From assembly GCF_900156375.1 (NCBI RefSeq), contig NZ_FTNK01000001.1, positions 248,001 through 312,000 on the forward strand: a stretch of 64,000 nucleotides of DNA. The letters run 5' to 3'. Shown here piece by piece: positions 1 to 8,990 of this stretch. The DNA comes from Paenibacillus macquariensis. GTDB lineage: Bacteria > Bacillota > Bacilli > Paenibacillales > Paenibacillaceae. The translations under genes and the position numbers were made by a program. Every line of letters starts with the position of its first letter. The first letter of the stretch is position 1. Below the pieces are notes generated by a model. That model saw only the letters and a program-made list of their open reading frames with translations. It did no database searches and had not been told where the DNA came from.

Positions 1-261
1 ACCTACACCAGGAGTTACCGTATCCATATGGCATGTGAAAAAGATATGCGGTGCGTCGATGAGTTGATCAGCTTCCCACGTAATAATCAAATTACCAGCA
101 CCATGACCCGTAACAGCTTTACTATCATCTTCAAATACAGTTAATCCAAGATCACTGAATTTTTTCTTGAGTACGATGGAAATTTCCTCTTCATGCAAAG
201 TCTCACTATCTACTTGTACCAATTCTATGAATTCCTGCACAATACGCTCTTGCGATGTCAT
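1..261 (-). CDS. YqjE/PepT-like M20 family peptidase, N-terminal part
   Basis: Open from an ATG at 259-261 to the window edge (87 codons), so the C-terminal three quarters are missing. The translation ends in an HMDTV segment, the first metal-ligand motif of M20 aminopeptidases, and a GHGAGNL segment precedes it. This matches the YqjE/peptidase T-like branch, cytoplasmic zinc exopeptidases that take up to tripeptides. YqjE also lies close to the bkd operon in Bacillus subtilis, so synteny supports the call. A purine-rich GAGGGAAG precedes the start. Substrate is unknown. Confidence 0.85.
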   Translation of the reverse strand, partial: MTSQERIVQEFIELVQVDSETLHEEEISIVLKKKFSDLGLTVFEDDSKAVTGHGAGNLIITWEADQLIDAPHIFFTCHMDTVTPGVG

Positions 262-359
262 TGGACTTCCCTCTCTCTCTTGGATACGTTACAATAAGTG
301 AATAGCAACATACCTAATCTAATCATTCTAACTAAACTTAAAATTAAAGGAGTTTCTTC

Positions 360-461
360 ATGCAACGAAAAAAACTATTTCGTATTTTTATTTACCTTAT
401 GCTTATAGCGATGCTTGGCTCTACATTCCTAATGGTCGTTGAACCTTTCATGGCCCGCTAA
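360..461 (+). CDS. prli42: Prli42-like stressosome-associated miniprotein
   Basis: A 33-residue ORF with AAAGGAG seven to eight bases before the ATG. It has a basic N-terminus (MQRKKLFR), one hydrophobic helix from about residue 9 to 27, and a short C-terminal tail. This is the layout of Prli42, the Listeria miniprotein that anchors the stressosome to the membrane and is conserved across Firmicutes. Its position between a YqjE-like peptidase and the bkd/lipB genes is conserved-looking core context. The stop codon lies inside the terminator hairpin at 453-478. Identification rests on size, hydrophobic pattern and remembered family sequence, not a search. Confidence 0.75.
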   Translation: MQRKKLFRIFIYLMLIAMLGSTFLMVVEPFMAR

Positions 462-478
462 ATTCAGCGGGCTTTTTT
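453..478 (+). terminator. Terminator of prli42, overlapping both stop codons
   Basis: A 7-bp GC-rich stem (GCCCGCT / AGCGGGC) with a 6-base loop, followed by six T on the plus strand. The TAA of the Prli42 gene and the TGA of the convergent lipB both fall inside it. There is no T-run on the minus side, so it should end only plus-strand transcripts. Confidence 0.85.
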
Positions 479-1165
479 CATTTTATCGGATAAAGATATT
501 TCATAATCAAATATTGAGGTAAATAATGGTGCTATCTCACTCGCAACTTGCATGATATCAAATTCTTGTCCAGTACAATCCTCAAGCGTTGTAACTCCGA
601 ATTCCTGAATTCCACAAGGTACAATGCCTTGAAATCCCTCATTCTGAATTCCTGCTGTAATATTAAAGGCGAACCCATGACTTGTCACAAACCCACGATG
701 ATGCCGACATTTATTAAACTTCACACCAATCGCACAAATCTTATGTTCCCCTACCCACACACCCGTATACTTCGGTTTGCGAGTTCCTTGAACGCCATAA
801 AGAGCCAAGTAATCTATGATGACCTGTTCAAGACTTCGTAAATAGGCATGTAAATCAATGCCACTCTCTTCATTCAATAAGAGCAAGGGGTATCCTACCA
901 GTTGTCCTGGCCCATGATAAGTAATATCTCCACCACGGTCAATTTCAAACAATGCAATACCACGTTCCTTTAACTGCTCTTTACTAAGAAGAAGATGTTC
1001 TGGATGTTTCTGAGATCCCATGGTATACGTGGGTGGATGCTGCAAGAGCAACAGGGTTTCCTGTTGCTCTCCAAGATCTATACGACGAACGAATTCCTTT
1101 TGCATATCCCAAGCCTCAGCATAATCAATGAAAGGTATATAAGAAATATCAAGTGTTCTACGCAA
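464..1165 (-). CDS. lipB: Octanoyl-[acyl-carrier-protein]:protein octanoyltransferase LipB
   Basis: 233 residues, usual LipB length. It moves octanoyl groups from ACP to lipoyl-domain lysines in the cytoplasm, the step before sulfur insertion by LipA. Diagnostic segments are RGGDITYHGPGQLVGYP (about 76-92), the lysine in KICAIGVKF (about 142) and the catalytic cysteine in PCGIQEFGVTTLE (about 183). The start is a TTG with AAGGGCGG eight bases upstream; the nearby ATG is out of frame. It follows the E2 gene by 64 bases on the same strand, which fits, because E2 is its likely substrate. The last codons lie in the shared hairpin. Confidence 0.93.
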   Translation of the reverse strand: MRRTLDISYIPFIDYAEAWDMQKEFVRRIDLGEQQETLLLLQHPPTYTMGSQKHPEHLLLSKEQLKERGIALFEIDRGGDITYHGPGQLVGYPLLLLNEESGIDLHAYLRSLEQVIIDYLALYGVQGTRKPKYTGVWVGEHKICAIGVKFNKCRHHRGFVTSHGFAFNITAGIQNEGFQGIVPCGIQEFGVTTLEDCTGQEFDIMQVASEIAPLFTSIFDYEISLSDKMKKAR

Positions 1166-1229
1166 ACGTCATATCCGCCCTTCTCTGTAAGACAAAAAAG
1201 ATAACCAAATTGTCTTTAGATTACATTTC

Positions 1230-2600
1230 TTAGTACAGCTTCGTATCTAACGTGTAACCTTCTAGGTTTTCCTTCACGCGTTGAAGGAATCGTCCACAAA
1301 TAACACCATCCAGAATCCGGTGGTCTAACGACAAACATATATTAGCCATAGAACGAACAGCGATCATGTCGTTAATTACAACCGGTCTCTTAACAATCGA
1401 CTCAAATGTGAGAATCGCAGCTTGTGGATAATTAATAATTGGATACGATAATACTGAGCCAAAGGAACCCGTATTGTTCACGGTAAACGTACCACCCTGC
1501 ATATCGTCCAGTTTTAATTTCCCTTGGCGTGTTTTGGTTGCAAGGTCTTCTACTTCCTTAGCGAGACCTGCAATATTCTTCTGATCTGCTTTCTGAATAA
1601 CAGGGACCATTACGGTGTCGTCCGTCCCTACGGCAAGAGAGATATTAATGTCACGTTTGACAATAATCTTATCTGTAGCCCACACAGAATTCATAATAGG
1701 ATAATCTTTAATGGCATTTACAACAGCTTTCAAAAGAAACGCTAGATAAGTTAAGTTAACTCCTTCATTGCGTTTGAACTCATCCTTGAGCTTGTTACGT
1801 ATCAAGACTAAATTCGTTACATCTACCTCAATCATCGTCCAAGCGTGAGGGATTTCGGATACACTTTGTCTCATACGCGTAGCAATCGTATTGCGGACAG
1901 GTGTGATATCAATCAGTGTCTCAGCTCTTCCTTGTTGACCTTCAATAACGTTATTCGGAATTTGTGGGTTTTCATTTAAATGAAGTCCTGAATTCCGAGC
2001 AGCAGGTGATTTATTCTCCACATATTGAGAAGGAGTTACAGCAGGATTTGTATGTGATAATCCTTGGAATGGTGAATTTATTCCACCAGTCACGTCAGAA
2101 GATACTGTTGATGGCCTAGCTTGTTCTGAATGACCCCCTTCTACATATGCCAACACGTCTTTACGAGTGATTCTTCCAGCCATGCCCGTTCCAGGAATGT
2201 CTGCAAGATTCAACCCGTGTTCAGCCGCTAAACTTTGTACAGCAGGTGAGTAACGACTACGCATGGACTGATCCGATGATATGGTAGATGAAGCCTCAGC
2301 AGTTACTGTGTTTGCTGGTTTATTCACAGAAACGGATTCATTCGTAGAAATCACTGAAATTCGACAGATAACTTCACCTACACCAATCGTCTGACCCTCT
2401 TCAGCGATAAGTTCTCCCATAATGCCATCCACCGTTGATGGAATTTCAGCGTTCACCTTATCTGTAATAACTTCACAGATCGGTTCATATTGCTCAATTC
2501 TATCTCCAGGTTGTTTAAGCCATTTGCCTACTGTCGCAGAGACGAGTGATTCGGCAAGTTGGGGCATAAACACATCAATTAATTGTTTATTATCAGACAT
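1230..2600 (-). CDS. bkdB: Branched-chain 2-oxoacid dehydrogenase E2, dihydrolipoyl acyltransferase
   Basis: 456 residues. The N-terminal lipoyl domain (about 6-80) carries the DKV lysine that takes lipoate. A linker leads to the peripheral subunit-binding domain (about 116-155, YSPAVQSLAAEHGL) and the C-terminal acyltransferase domain with the DHRILDG active-site motif near the end. It transfers branched acyl groups to CoA in the bkd complex, feeding branched-chain fatty acid primers. I start at the ATG at 2598-2600, eight bases after AGGAG; the in-frame GTG three codons earlier overlaps the Shine-Dalgarno. It lies 19 bases after E1 beta. The linker is long and rich in S, T, N and Q. Confidence 0.93.
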   Translation of the reverse strand: MSDNKQLIDVFMPQLAESLVSATVGKWLKQPGDRIEQYEPICEVITDKVNAEIPSTVDGIMGELIAEEGQTIGVGEVICRISVISTNESVSVNKPANTVTAEASSTISSDQSMRSRYSPAVQSLAAEHGLNLADIPGTGMAGRITRKDVLAYVEGGHSEQARPSTVSSDVTGGINSPFQGLSHTNPAVTPSQYVENKSPAARNSGLHLNENPQIPNNVIEGQQGRAETLIDITPVRNTIATRMRQSVSEIPHAWTMIEVDVTNLVLIRNKLKDEFKRNEGVNLTYLAFLLKAVVNAIKDYPIMNSVWATDKIIVKRDINISLAVGTDDTVMVPVIQKADQKNIAGLAKEVEDLATKTRQGKLKLDDMQGGTFTVNNTGSFGSVLSYPIINYPQAAILTFESIVKRPVVINDMIAVRSMANICLSLDHRILDGVICGRFLQRVKENLEGYTLDTKLY

Positions 2601-2619
2601 ATCATTCACTCCTAAACTT

Positions 2620-3606
2620 CTAGTAGTTTGCCAAATGGATCATGGCTTCTTTTACTTTATCCTTCGTAAGCATGTAGAATTTCTCCATCGGCGGGCTAAT
2701 TGGCATAGCTGGCACATCCGGACTACATAATCTCATGATAGGTGCATCTAAATCATACAAACATTCTTCCGAAATGATGGCAGATACTTCAGCACCGATA
2801 CCACCTGTTTTATTATCCTCATGAACAATAAGTACCTTGCCCGTCTTACGAACGGATTCAAGGATAGCATTCCGATCAAGCGGTTGTAACGTACGTAAAT
2901 CCAATACATGAGCTGTAATGCCCATTTCCTTCTCCAACTCTTCAGCAGCCTGCATACAGAAATGAAGCGGCATACTATACCCAATGACTGTAATATCATC
3001 ACCCTCACGCAATACATTAGCTACGCCAAGAGGTACAATATAATCATCCAATGGTACATCTTCTTTAATGAGCTTGTAACATTTCTTATTTTCGAAAAAG
3101 AGCACCGGATCTGGGTCGCGAATAGCCGCTTTTAATAATCCTTTGGCATCATATGCCGAGTAAGGTGCAACAATTTTTAAGCCCGGTGTACCAAAGAATA
3201 TCGATTCAGGACACTGAGAATGGTACAACCCGCCAAAGATCCCTCCACCAATAGGCGCCCGAACAACAATAGGGCAATTCCAATCATTATTTGAACGATA
3301 GCGGATTTTGGCCGCTTCACTTATAATTTGATTCGTTGCAGGTAACATGAAGTCCGAGTATTGCATTTCAGCAATCGGCTTCATTCCGTACATAGCAGCT
3401 CCGATCGCCACACCCGCGATGGCTGACTCAGCAAGCGGCGTATCCATCACGCGTTCTTCTCCGAACTGATCCATTAATCCTTTGGTCGTCGTAAATACGC
3501 CACCCTTAACCCCAACATCTTCTCCAAGAATAAATACATTCTCATCGCGTTCCATTTCTTCCTTCATCGCAAGACGAATCGCGTCGATATATTCCATTAC
3601 TGCCAT
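2620..3606 (-). CDS. bkdAB: Branched-chain 2-oxoacid dehydrogenase E1 component, beta subunit
   Basis: 328 residues, full length for E1 beta. Family segments visible are GEDVGVKGGVFTTTKGL (about 28-44), DTPLAESAIAGVAIGAA (about 56-72) and RAPIGGG. With E1 alpha it forms the thiamine-diphosphate-dependent decarboxylase that acts on 2-oxoacids from Val, Leu and Ile. The ATG has GGAGGAG five bases upstream and lies inside the last codons of E1 alpha (10-base overlap), so the two are probably translationally coupled. Confidence 0.94.
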   Translation of the reverse strand: MAVMEYIDAIRLAMKEEMERDENVFILGEDVGVKGGVFTTTKGLMDQFGEERVMDTPLAESAIAGVAIGAAMYGMKPIAEMQYSDFMLPATNQIISEAAKIRYRSNNDWNCPIVVRAPIGGGIFGGLYHSQCPESIFFGTPGLKIVAPYSAYDAKGLLKAAIRDPDPVLFFENKKCYKLIKEDVPLDDYIVPLGVANVLREGDDITVIGYSMPLHFCMQAAEELEKEMGITAHVLDLRTLQPLDRNAILESVRKTGKVLIVHEDNKTGGIGAEVSAIISEECLYDLDAPIMRLCSPDVPAMPISPPMEKFYMLTKDKVKEAMIHLANY

Positions 3607-4631
3607 GACTTCTCCTCCTCAGCGCTAGCATAGACATGCAGAAGCGTATCTTCTGGTTTCGGGAACGGTGCACGATCAGCATATTCCGTAGCTTCCTTAA
3701 TCTCCATATTTAACTGTACAACCAAGTCAGCATCCTTATCTTCATCCCATATCCCTAGACGGATTAGATAAGATTTCATTCGAGCAACGCCATCTTTCTT
3801 CCAATTCTCATCCACTTCTTCTTGCGTACGGTACGCTAAATCATTATCCGAAGTTGAATGGGGTGAAAGTCGATACATCATCGCTTCGATGAGTGTTGGG
3901 CCTTCCCCGCGAATCGCACGTTCCCTTGCTTCCTTAACTACACGATATACTTCTAGTGCATCGTTTCCGTCAACTCGAATACCTGGAAATCCGTATCCAA
4001 GCGCACGATCACTAATTTTTCCGCTAATTTGTTTATGCATAGGAACAGAGATCGCATATTGATTGTTCTCACACATTAAGATGACTGGCAACTTGTGTAC
4101 ACCAGCAAAGTTACATCCCTCATGGAAGTCCCCTTGATTACTTGATCCTTCTCCAAAAGTAACAAAAGAAACAAAATCCTGTTTCTTCATTTTGGCTGCT
4201 AGCGCAAATCCAACCGCATGAGGAACTTGCGTTGTAACCGGACTTGATCCAGTAACAATACGTAATCGCTTGCTACCAAAGTGTCCTGGCATTTGGCGAC
4301 CACCACTATTTGGGTCTTCTGCCTTCGCAAAAGCTGAGAGCATCAATTCTCTTGGCGTCATTCCTACGGCTAAGACAAATCCATAGTCTCGATAATAAGG
4401 AAGGAAATAATCCTTCTCACGATCAAGTGCAAACGCCGCAGCAACTTGTGCAGTCTCTTGACCTACACCTGACACGTGAAAATTAATTTTACCTGCTCGC
4501 TGTAGTAATAAATTACGTTCATCAAATTTTCGTGCCAACAGCATATATCTGTACATGTCGATCACCTGACCATCACTCAGTCCAAGTTGCTCATGCTGAT
4601 TTTCCACGTTAATAACATCATTATCATTCAT
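3597..4631 (-). CDS. bkdAA: Branched-chain 2-oxoacid dehydrogenase E1 component, alpha subunit
   Basis: 344 residues. The ThDP-binding region is visible as GEGSSNQGDFHEGCNFA (about 160-176) followed by NNQYAIS, the GDG-x-N-like motif of E1 alpha. The phosphorylation-loop-like segment RLSPHSTSDND is also present. It carries out the ThDP-dependent decarboxylation together with E1 beta. The start ATG has AAGGAGG seven bases upstream. A 144-base gap separates it from the E3 gene; that gap holds a short CTGAT tandem repeat (about 4673-4697) but no clear terminator. Confidence 0.94.
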   Translation of the reverse strand: MNDNDVINVENQHEQLGLSDGQVIDMYRYMLLARKFDERNLLLQRAGKINFHVSGVGQETAQVAAAFALDREKDYFLPYYRDYGFVLAVGMTPRELMLSAFAKAEDPNSGGRQMPGHFGSKRLRIVTGSSPVTTQVPHAVGFALAAKMKKQDFVSFVTFGEGSSNQGDFHEGCNFAGVHKLPVILMCENNQYAISVPMHKQISGKISDRALGYGFPGIRVDGNDALEVYRVVKEARERAIRGEGPTLIEAMMYRLSPHSTSDNDLAYRTQEEVDENWKKDGVARMKSYLIRLGIWDEDKDADLVVQLNMEIKEATEYADRAPFPKPEDTLLHVYASAEEEKSWQ

Positions 4632-4775
4632 CGAAGGTCCTCCTTGTTCATAGAGCCAAATCCTCTTATCTGATCTCTATCTGATCTGATCTGATCTTAA
4701 AACCAGGTACTAAGACTAGGCTAAACCTATTATAATCCTTTTTTCTAAAAAAAGAAAAGATGATTTATCACATCT

Positions 4776-6197
4776 TTACATTCCGATCGCATTTCCATCA
4801 ACAGCAAGCATCGCTTCCCCTAGAACTTCAGACAAAGTTGGGTGCGGGTGAATGGTTTGGCTCACTTCCCAAGGTGTTGCATTCAATACTTGAGCTAATG
4901 CTGCCTCACTAATTAAATCAGTCACATGTAAACCAATCATTTGCACGCCTAGAATATCATTCGTCTTAACATCTGCAACAACTTTGACGAATCCATCCTT
5001 ACTTCCATGTACTAAGGATTTCCCAATCGCTTGAAAAGGAAACTTCCCAACCTTTACATCTAATCCACTTTCCTTAGACTCTTTCTCTGTGTAACCGACA
5101 CTTGCTACTTCCGGACGGGTATACACACAGCGTGGAATAAGTTGTGATTCATAAGGATGCACTGTTTCTCCATGAATATGGTTTACTGCCGCAATGCCTT
5201 CATGACTAGCCGCATGCGCCAATTGTACGCCTCCGATCACATCGCCTATAGCATAGATGTGTGCTTCACCTGTCTGCATGAACGCATTAACAGCAATAAA
5301 TCCTTTTTCAGTACGCACATCCGTATTTTCAATACCAATGTTCTCAATATTCGCTTGACGTCCAATGGACACGAGCAACTTCTCAGCCGAGAGACTCGTT
5401 GTTTGGTCACCTTGCTGGATATTCAACGAAAAGTCGCCATCATTGGCTTGATATGTATCCACTAGCACTTTACTTCCTGTCAGTACTTTAATACCACGAC
5501 GGACAAAAATTCGTGTTAGCTCTTTCGAAACATCTTCATCTTCTTGTGGAAGCAGTTGATTAGCCGCTTCTACAATCGTAACCTGAACGCCAAAATCATT
5601 CAGCATAGAAGCCCATTCCACACCAATAGCACCACCACCGATAATGATCATAGATTGTGGCAATTGTTCCATTAAGAGTGCTTCATCGCTGCTAAGAATA
5701 TGAATACCATCTGGTTCAAGACCGGGTAATATCCGCGGGCGGGACCCTGTAGCTATGATTAAATGTGTTGGAACAACCGTTTCCATTTCACCGTCTGACA
5801 GCTCTACAGCTACAGCTCCACTCTTAGGTGAGAATATGGAAGGTCCCGTCACGCGACCTTTTCCGTGCAACACTTTTATTTTATTTTTACGCATTAAATA
5901 TTTAACGCCTTGATGTAATTGTTCTACAATATCAGTCTTACGCTGCTGCACATTAGGGAATACAACCTTGGCCCCACTCGTCTCGATACCGTAGCTTTCG
6001 CTTTCTTTAATATCCGCATAAACTTCAGCACTTCGTAGTAAAGACTTACTTGGTATACAACCTCGATGGAGACAGGTTCCGCCAAGCTTGTCTTCTTCAA
6101 TAATAACGACATCTTTGCCTAATTGAGCAGCACGGATTGCGGCGACATAACCGCCGGTTCCGCCTCCTAGTATTGCAATATCACATGTAATAGTCAT
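4776..6197 (-). CDS. lpdV: Dihydrolipoamide dehydrogenase (E3) of the bkd complex
   Basis: 473 residues. It reoxidises the dihydrolipoyl arm of E2 using FAD and NAD+. The N-terminal FAD motif GGGTGGYVAAIRAAQLG, the redox disulfide in GGTCLHRGCIPSK, a second GGGAIGVEWAS nucleotide motif and the C-terminal HPHPTLSE active-site histidine are all present. I chose the second ATG (6195-6197), six bases after GGAGG; the first ATG at 6201-6203 touches the Shine-Dalgarno. First gene of the bkd block, as in Bacillus, but buk, ptb and bcd, which precede lpdV in B. subtilis, are absent here. Confidence 0.93.
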   Translation of the reverse strand: MTITCDIAILGGGTGGYVAAIRAAQLGKDVVIIEEDKLGGTCLHRGCIPSKSLLRSAEVYADIKESESYGIETSGAKVVFPNVQQRKTDIVEQLHQGVKYLMRKNKIKVLHGKGRVTGPSIFSPKSGAVAVELSDGEMETVVPTHLIIATGSRPRILPGLEPDGIHILSSDEALLMEQLPQSMIIIGGGAIGVEWASMLNDFGVQVTIVEAANQLLPQEDEDVSKELTRIFVRRGIKVLTGSKVLVDTYQANDGDFSLNIQQGDQTTSLSAEKLLVSIGRQANIENIGIENTDVRTEKGFIAVNAFMQTGEAHIYAIGDVIGGVQLAHAASHEGIAAVNHIHGETVHPYESQLIPRCVYTRPEVASVGYTEKESKESGLDVKVGKFPFQAIGKSLVHGSKDGFVKVVADVKTNDILGVQMIGLHVTDLISEAALAQVLNATPWEVSQTIHPHPTLSEVLGEAMLAVDGNAIGM

Positions 6198-6399
6198 ATA
6201 CATCCTCCATCTATTTCGTTTTCACCTAAATAGAATGCCACATCTCTAATAACGATATTGACATCCTAACACTCTCTTATATCTTACTCCTTTTCACTCG
6301 TATTACAAAGTTTAAAGGTTCATCACAAATAGACAACCCTTCGTGAACACGGTATTATACATGAAGATAAACATTCCAAGAAATAGGAAGGATTTAGCC

Positions 6400-6687
6400 A
6401 TGAAATTACTTATTACCCGCTTCATTGCCATTCTAATTTTAGTTATTCCTGGCTTAATGGCTATGACTGGATTTCTAATGATGAAAGATTCTATATTCGA
6501 TTTCATCTCGGTGCATGGTGACGATACCGTTTCAAATCCATCCTTTCAGTGGCTTCATTTTGGAGGAGGCCTTCTCCTATTTGTTGCAGGAATGACCTTC
6601 TTAGGTGGTTGGATTCTAACTAGAGATCGCAAACGAAATTACGTTGGTCCACGATTCAAAGAGAAACGTAAACCAAAGCCATTGTAA
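6400..6687 (+). CDS. DUF2627 (YqzF-like) small membrane protein
   Basis: 95 residues with two hydrophobic segments (about 5-27 and 52-74) and a strongly basic tail (RDRKRNYVGPRFKEKRKPKP). Two-TM topology and position beside bkd match the DUF2627/YqzF family. Function is unknown. I start at the ATG at 6400 with AGGAAGG eight bases upstream; an in-frame ATG 57 bases earlier has no ribosome binding site. It is divergent from lpdV. Confidence 0.8.
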   Translation: MKLLITRFIAILILVIPGLMAMTGFLMMKDSIFDFISVHGDDTVSNPSFQWLHFGGGLLLFVAGMTFLGGWILTRDRKRNYVGPRFKEKRKPKPL

Positions 6688-6766
6688 TCTCCACGCAACC
6701 GAAAGTTTGTCCTATAAGACAGCGCGGGGATAACGTAAAATTACATTTTTCTTATTTCCATAAGAA

Positions 6767-6799
6767 AAGACACCGTGAGCAAATCTCTGACGGTGTCTT
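6767..6799 (-). terminator. Terminator after the 6809-7138 gene
   Basis: A perfect 10-bp stem (AAGACACCGT / ACGGTGTCTT) with a 13-base loop. On the minus strand it is followed by TTTTCTT, ten bases after the stop codon of the minus-strand gene. It may also stop DUF2627 transcripts. Confidence 0.75.
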
Positions 6800-6808
6800 A
6801 TTTAACGC

Positions 6809-7138
6809 TTATCTCAAAAATTTGATTTCATTATTAATCACATCGATATCGACCGAATCCTGAACATCCAAATTCTGTACATTAGTCGGTGGACCTAGTA
6901 TAGGAAGGTTCGTTAATCTATTCGTGGTCAGTATCACCTGCAACACATTATCACGATTATAAATCACTGATTGTATATTAAAGAAGCCAGCCAAAAGGGC
7001 AGCTATTAAAGATATTTGTTGTGGAGATAAATTCGGGGCAGAGCCGTTTTCGCTTTGCTTCTTATTGGAAACCTTAACCCTCTTTTTCCGTCTTGATTTT
7101 TTAGCAGAAAGACTCACTATCACCCCACCCTTCACCAT
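6809..7138 (-). CDS. Hypothetical small basic protein with a hydrophobic helix
   Basis: 109 residues, not recognised. The N-terminal 30 residues are very basic (KKSRRKKRVKVSNKK). A hydrophobic stretch at about 42-58 (ISLIAALLAGFFNIQSV) is followed by a polar tail. The ATG has GAAGGAG five bases upstream and a good terminator follows, so it is a real transcription unit. The basic leader suggests nucleic-acid or membrane-surface contact, which is only a guess. Confidence 0.6.
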   Translation of the reverse strand: MVKGGVIVSLSAKKSRRKKRVKVSNKKQSENGSAPNLSPQQISLIAALLAGFFNIQSVIYNRDNVLQVILTTNRLTNLPILGPPTNVQNLDVQDSVDIDVINNEIKFLR

Positions 7139-7225
7139 AAAATCTCCTTCTTATAACATATAGTAAGAATTCAAAATTGGTGTGATGGTTTAGTACATTT
7201 TTGCATACATAAAGTGTATAATCTT

Positions 7226-7438
7226 TTATTCGTACAAGGCATCCCTAAGCTTACTGGACATTCTTGACTCCTTAGAATTGGATTTCGACACTGACTTTCT
7301 TAAGGATAGGTTTAACTGCACACATTTCTCAAGATCCTCAAGCAGATGATTTAAGAGCATTTGTGTATTCAAGTCAAGCGATCCTTCTCTTTCTATAGCA
7401 GCAATTCGTTCTTTATATTGTTCTAGCGTAGCATTCAT
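7226..7438 (-). CDS. Hypothetical small helical protein
   Basis: 70 residues, largely predicted helical with heptad-like leucines (LNTQMLLNHLLEDLEKCVQLNLSL), no signal peptide or membrane segment. The start ATG has a clear GGAGG eight bases upstream. No family recognised. It lies 87 bases upstream of the previous minus-strand gene and may share its transcript. Confidence 0.6.
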   Translation of the reverse strand: MNATLEQYKERIAAIEREGSLDLNTQMLLNHLLEDLEKCVQLNLSLRKSVSKSNSKESRMSSKLRDALYE

Positions 7439-7561
7439 TAATATTTCCTCCGTTTAAAGGTACTATTTATGTGTTTCGACTTTTGTTAATATGGATAAAT
7501 GACTGGGAAATGAAGATTCCCCACATAATACTTTAAGGCATATTGAAAGGAAGATGTACGG

Positions 7562-8131
7562 TTGGCACAGTTATTTTTTAAATATGGCGCTATGAATAGC
7601 GGTAAATCCATTGAGATTCTTAAAGTTGCTCATAATTATGAGGAACAGAATAAACATGTTTTGATCTTTACTTCAGCTATCGATAATCGAGACGAGGTTG
7701 GCTACGTGTCTTCAAGAATTGGCTTACGTAAAGAAGCAATCCCCATTTATGAGGATACTAATATTTATCAAATCGTACAAGAGCATCAACCTAAACCTTC
7801 GTGTGTACTAATCGATGAATGCCAATTCATGACCGAGAATGGAATTCTTCAGCTAGTCCGAATTGTGGACGAACTTCACGTTCCCGTCATGGCATTTGGT
7901 CTGAAAAATGATTTTCAAAACAATCTCTTCGAGGGCAGTAAATATATGCTGATTTATGCGGACAAAATTGAAGAATTAAAAACCATCTGCTGGTTCTGTG
8001 AACGTAAGGCAATCATGACCTTAAGAGTAGAGAACGGAAAACCTATCTATACAGGACAACAAATCCAGATCGGTGGAAATGAAACGTATTATCCGGTGTG
8101 TCGTAAATGCCATGCCAATCCGTCATTATAA
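7562..8131 (+). CDS. tdk: Thymidine kinase
   Basis: 189 residues, typical for the tetrameric type II enzyme that phosphorylates thymidine for salvage. It has the P-loop GAMNSGKS (about 9-16), the DECQF Walker-B-like segment (about 85-89), the lasso and zinc site with CWFC (about 142-145) and CRKC (about 182-185), and the YYPVC segment of the substrate loop. The TTG start has AAAGGAAG eight bases upstream. Stand-alone gene. Confidence 0.93.
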   Translation: MAQLFFKYGAMNSGKSIEILKVAHNYEEQNKHVLIFTSAIDNRDEVGYVSSRIGLRKEAIPIYEDTNIYQIVQEHQPKPSCVLIDECQFMTENGILQLVRIVDELHVPVMAFGLKNDFQNNLFEGSKYMLIYADKIEELKTICWFCERKAIMTLRVENGKPIYTGQQIQIGGNETYYPVCRKCHANPSL

Positions 8132-8242
8132 CAATAAAATGCAAAAAAAAGCTCTTCCATACCCCATTTTTAAGTGAAATGACGAATTGTACATCCAAGT
8201 ACGACGGGACTTGGCAATCCATCATAAAAAAGGAGTCAGACT

Positions 8243-8974
8243 ATGGAAGCAGCTATCATTGGAAGCTTTATTTCAGCAATGGCTACCGTACTTGGAGCCG
8301 TTCCTTTATTCTTCGTGAAAAGTCTTTCTGAAAAGTGGAAGGATATCTTAATTGCCTTTACGGCCGGAATCATGGTATCCGCCTCCACGTTTGGATTAAT
8401 GCCTCAGGCAGTCAATGAATCAGGGATTATAGGACTAACCATTGGGTTGTTGCTAGGCATTGTTGTTCTCGACCTCATTGAGAAGAGCATTCCACACATT
8501 GATGTTGAGAATGATTCTGGGATTAGTACATTCGATTCTAAATCTCTGCTAGTTATTATTGCACTCTTCATCCATAACATCCCTGAAGGCCTCAGTACAG
8601 GCTTTAGCTTTGCCAGTGAGAACGACATCTTGGGACCCATGGTTGCCATCTCCATTGGTGCACAGAATATGCCAGAAGGGTTAATCCTAGCTATATTCTT
8701 AATGAATTCTAACGTAACGAAGCTCAATGCATTTCTACTCGTTGCAGTCACAGGCTTTATAGAAGTGATTGCTGCTATTGTAGGTTATTTTACCGCAAGT
8801 TACATTGATTCTTTAATCGGTTACGGGTTAGCTTTCGCCGCAGGAGCCATGATGTTTATCGTGTATAAAGAGCTTATTCCTGAAAGTCATGGACATGGAT
8901 ATGAAAGGCCCTCTACATACTCATTTATCATTGGTCTACTCGCGATGGTCTACATCAGTTACATGTTTACTTAG
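8243..8974 (+). CDS. ZIP family divalent metal transporter
   Basis: 243 residues with about eight hydrophobic segments. The paired ZIP metal-site motifs HNIPEG (about 113-118) and QNMPEG (about 140-145) are present, with an acidic position in TM7 (YKELIPESHGHG). ZIP proteins move zinc, iron or manganese into the cytoplasm. AAAGGAG precedes the ATG. No metalloregulator box is evident upstream, so the metal cannot be named. Confidence 0.9.
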   Translation: MEAAIIGSFISAMATVLGAVPLFFVKSLSEKWKDILIAFTAGIMVSASTFGLMPQAVNESGIIGLTIGLLLGIVVLDLIEKSIPHIDVENDSGISTFDSKSLLVIIALFIHNIPEGLSTGFSFASENDILGPMVAISIGAQNMPEGLILAIFLMNSNVTKLNAFLLVAVTGFIEVIAAIVGYFTASYIDSLIGYGLAFAAGAMMFIVYKELIPESHGHGYERPSTYSFIIGLLAMVYISYMFT

Positions 8975-8990
8975 ATGAGATGAACAGAGG

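Noticed and set aside
548..841. 97-codon plus-strand ORF inside lipB
   Set aside because: Antisense shadow of lipB; no ribosome binding site and unnatural composition.
2748..3017. 89-codon ORF on the same strand as E1 beta, other frame
   Set aside because: Completely inside bkdAB, whose frame has clear family motifs.
4673..4697. CTGAT tandem repeat before the E1 alpha gene as a regulatory element
   Set aside because: Short, imperfect and without symmetry; probably polymerase slippage.
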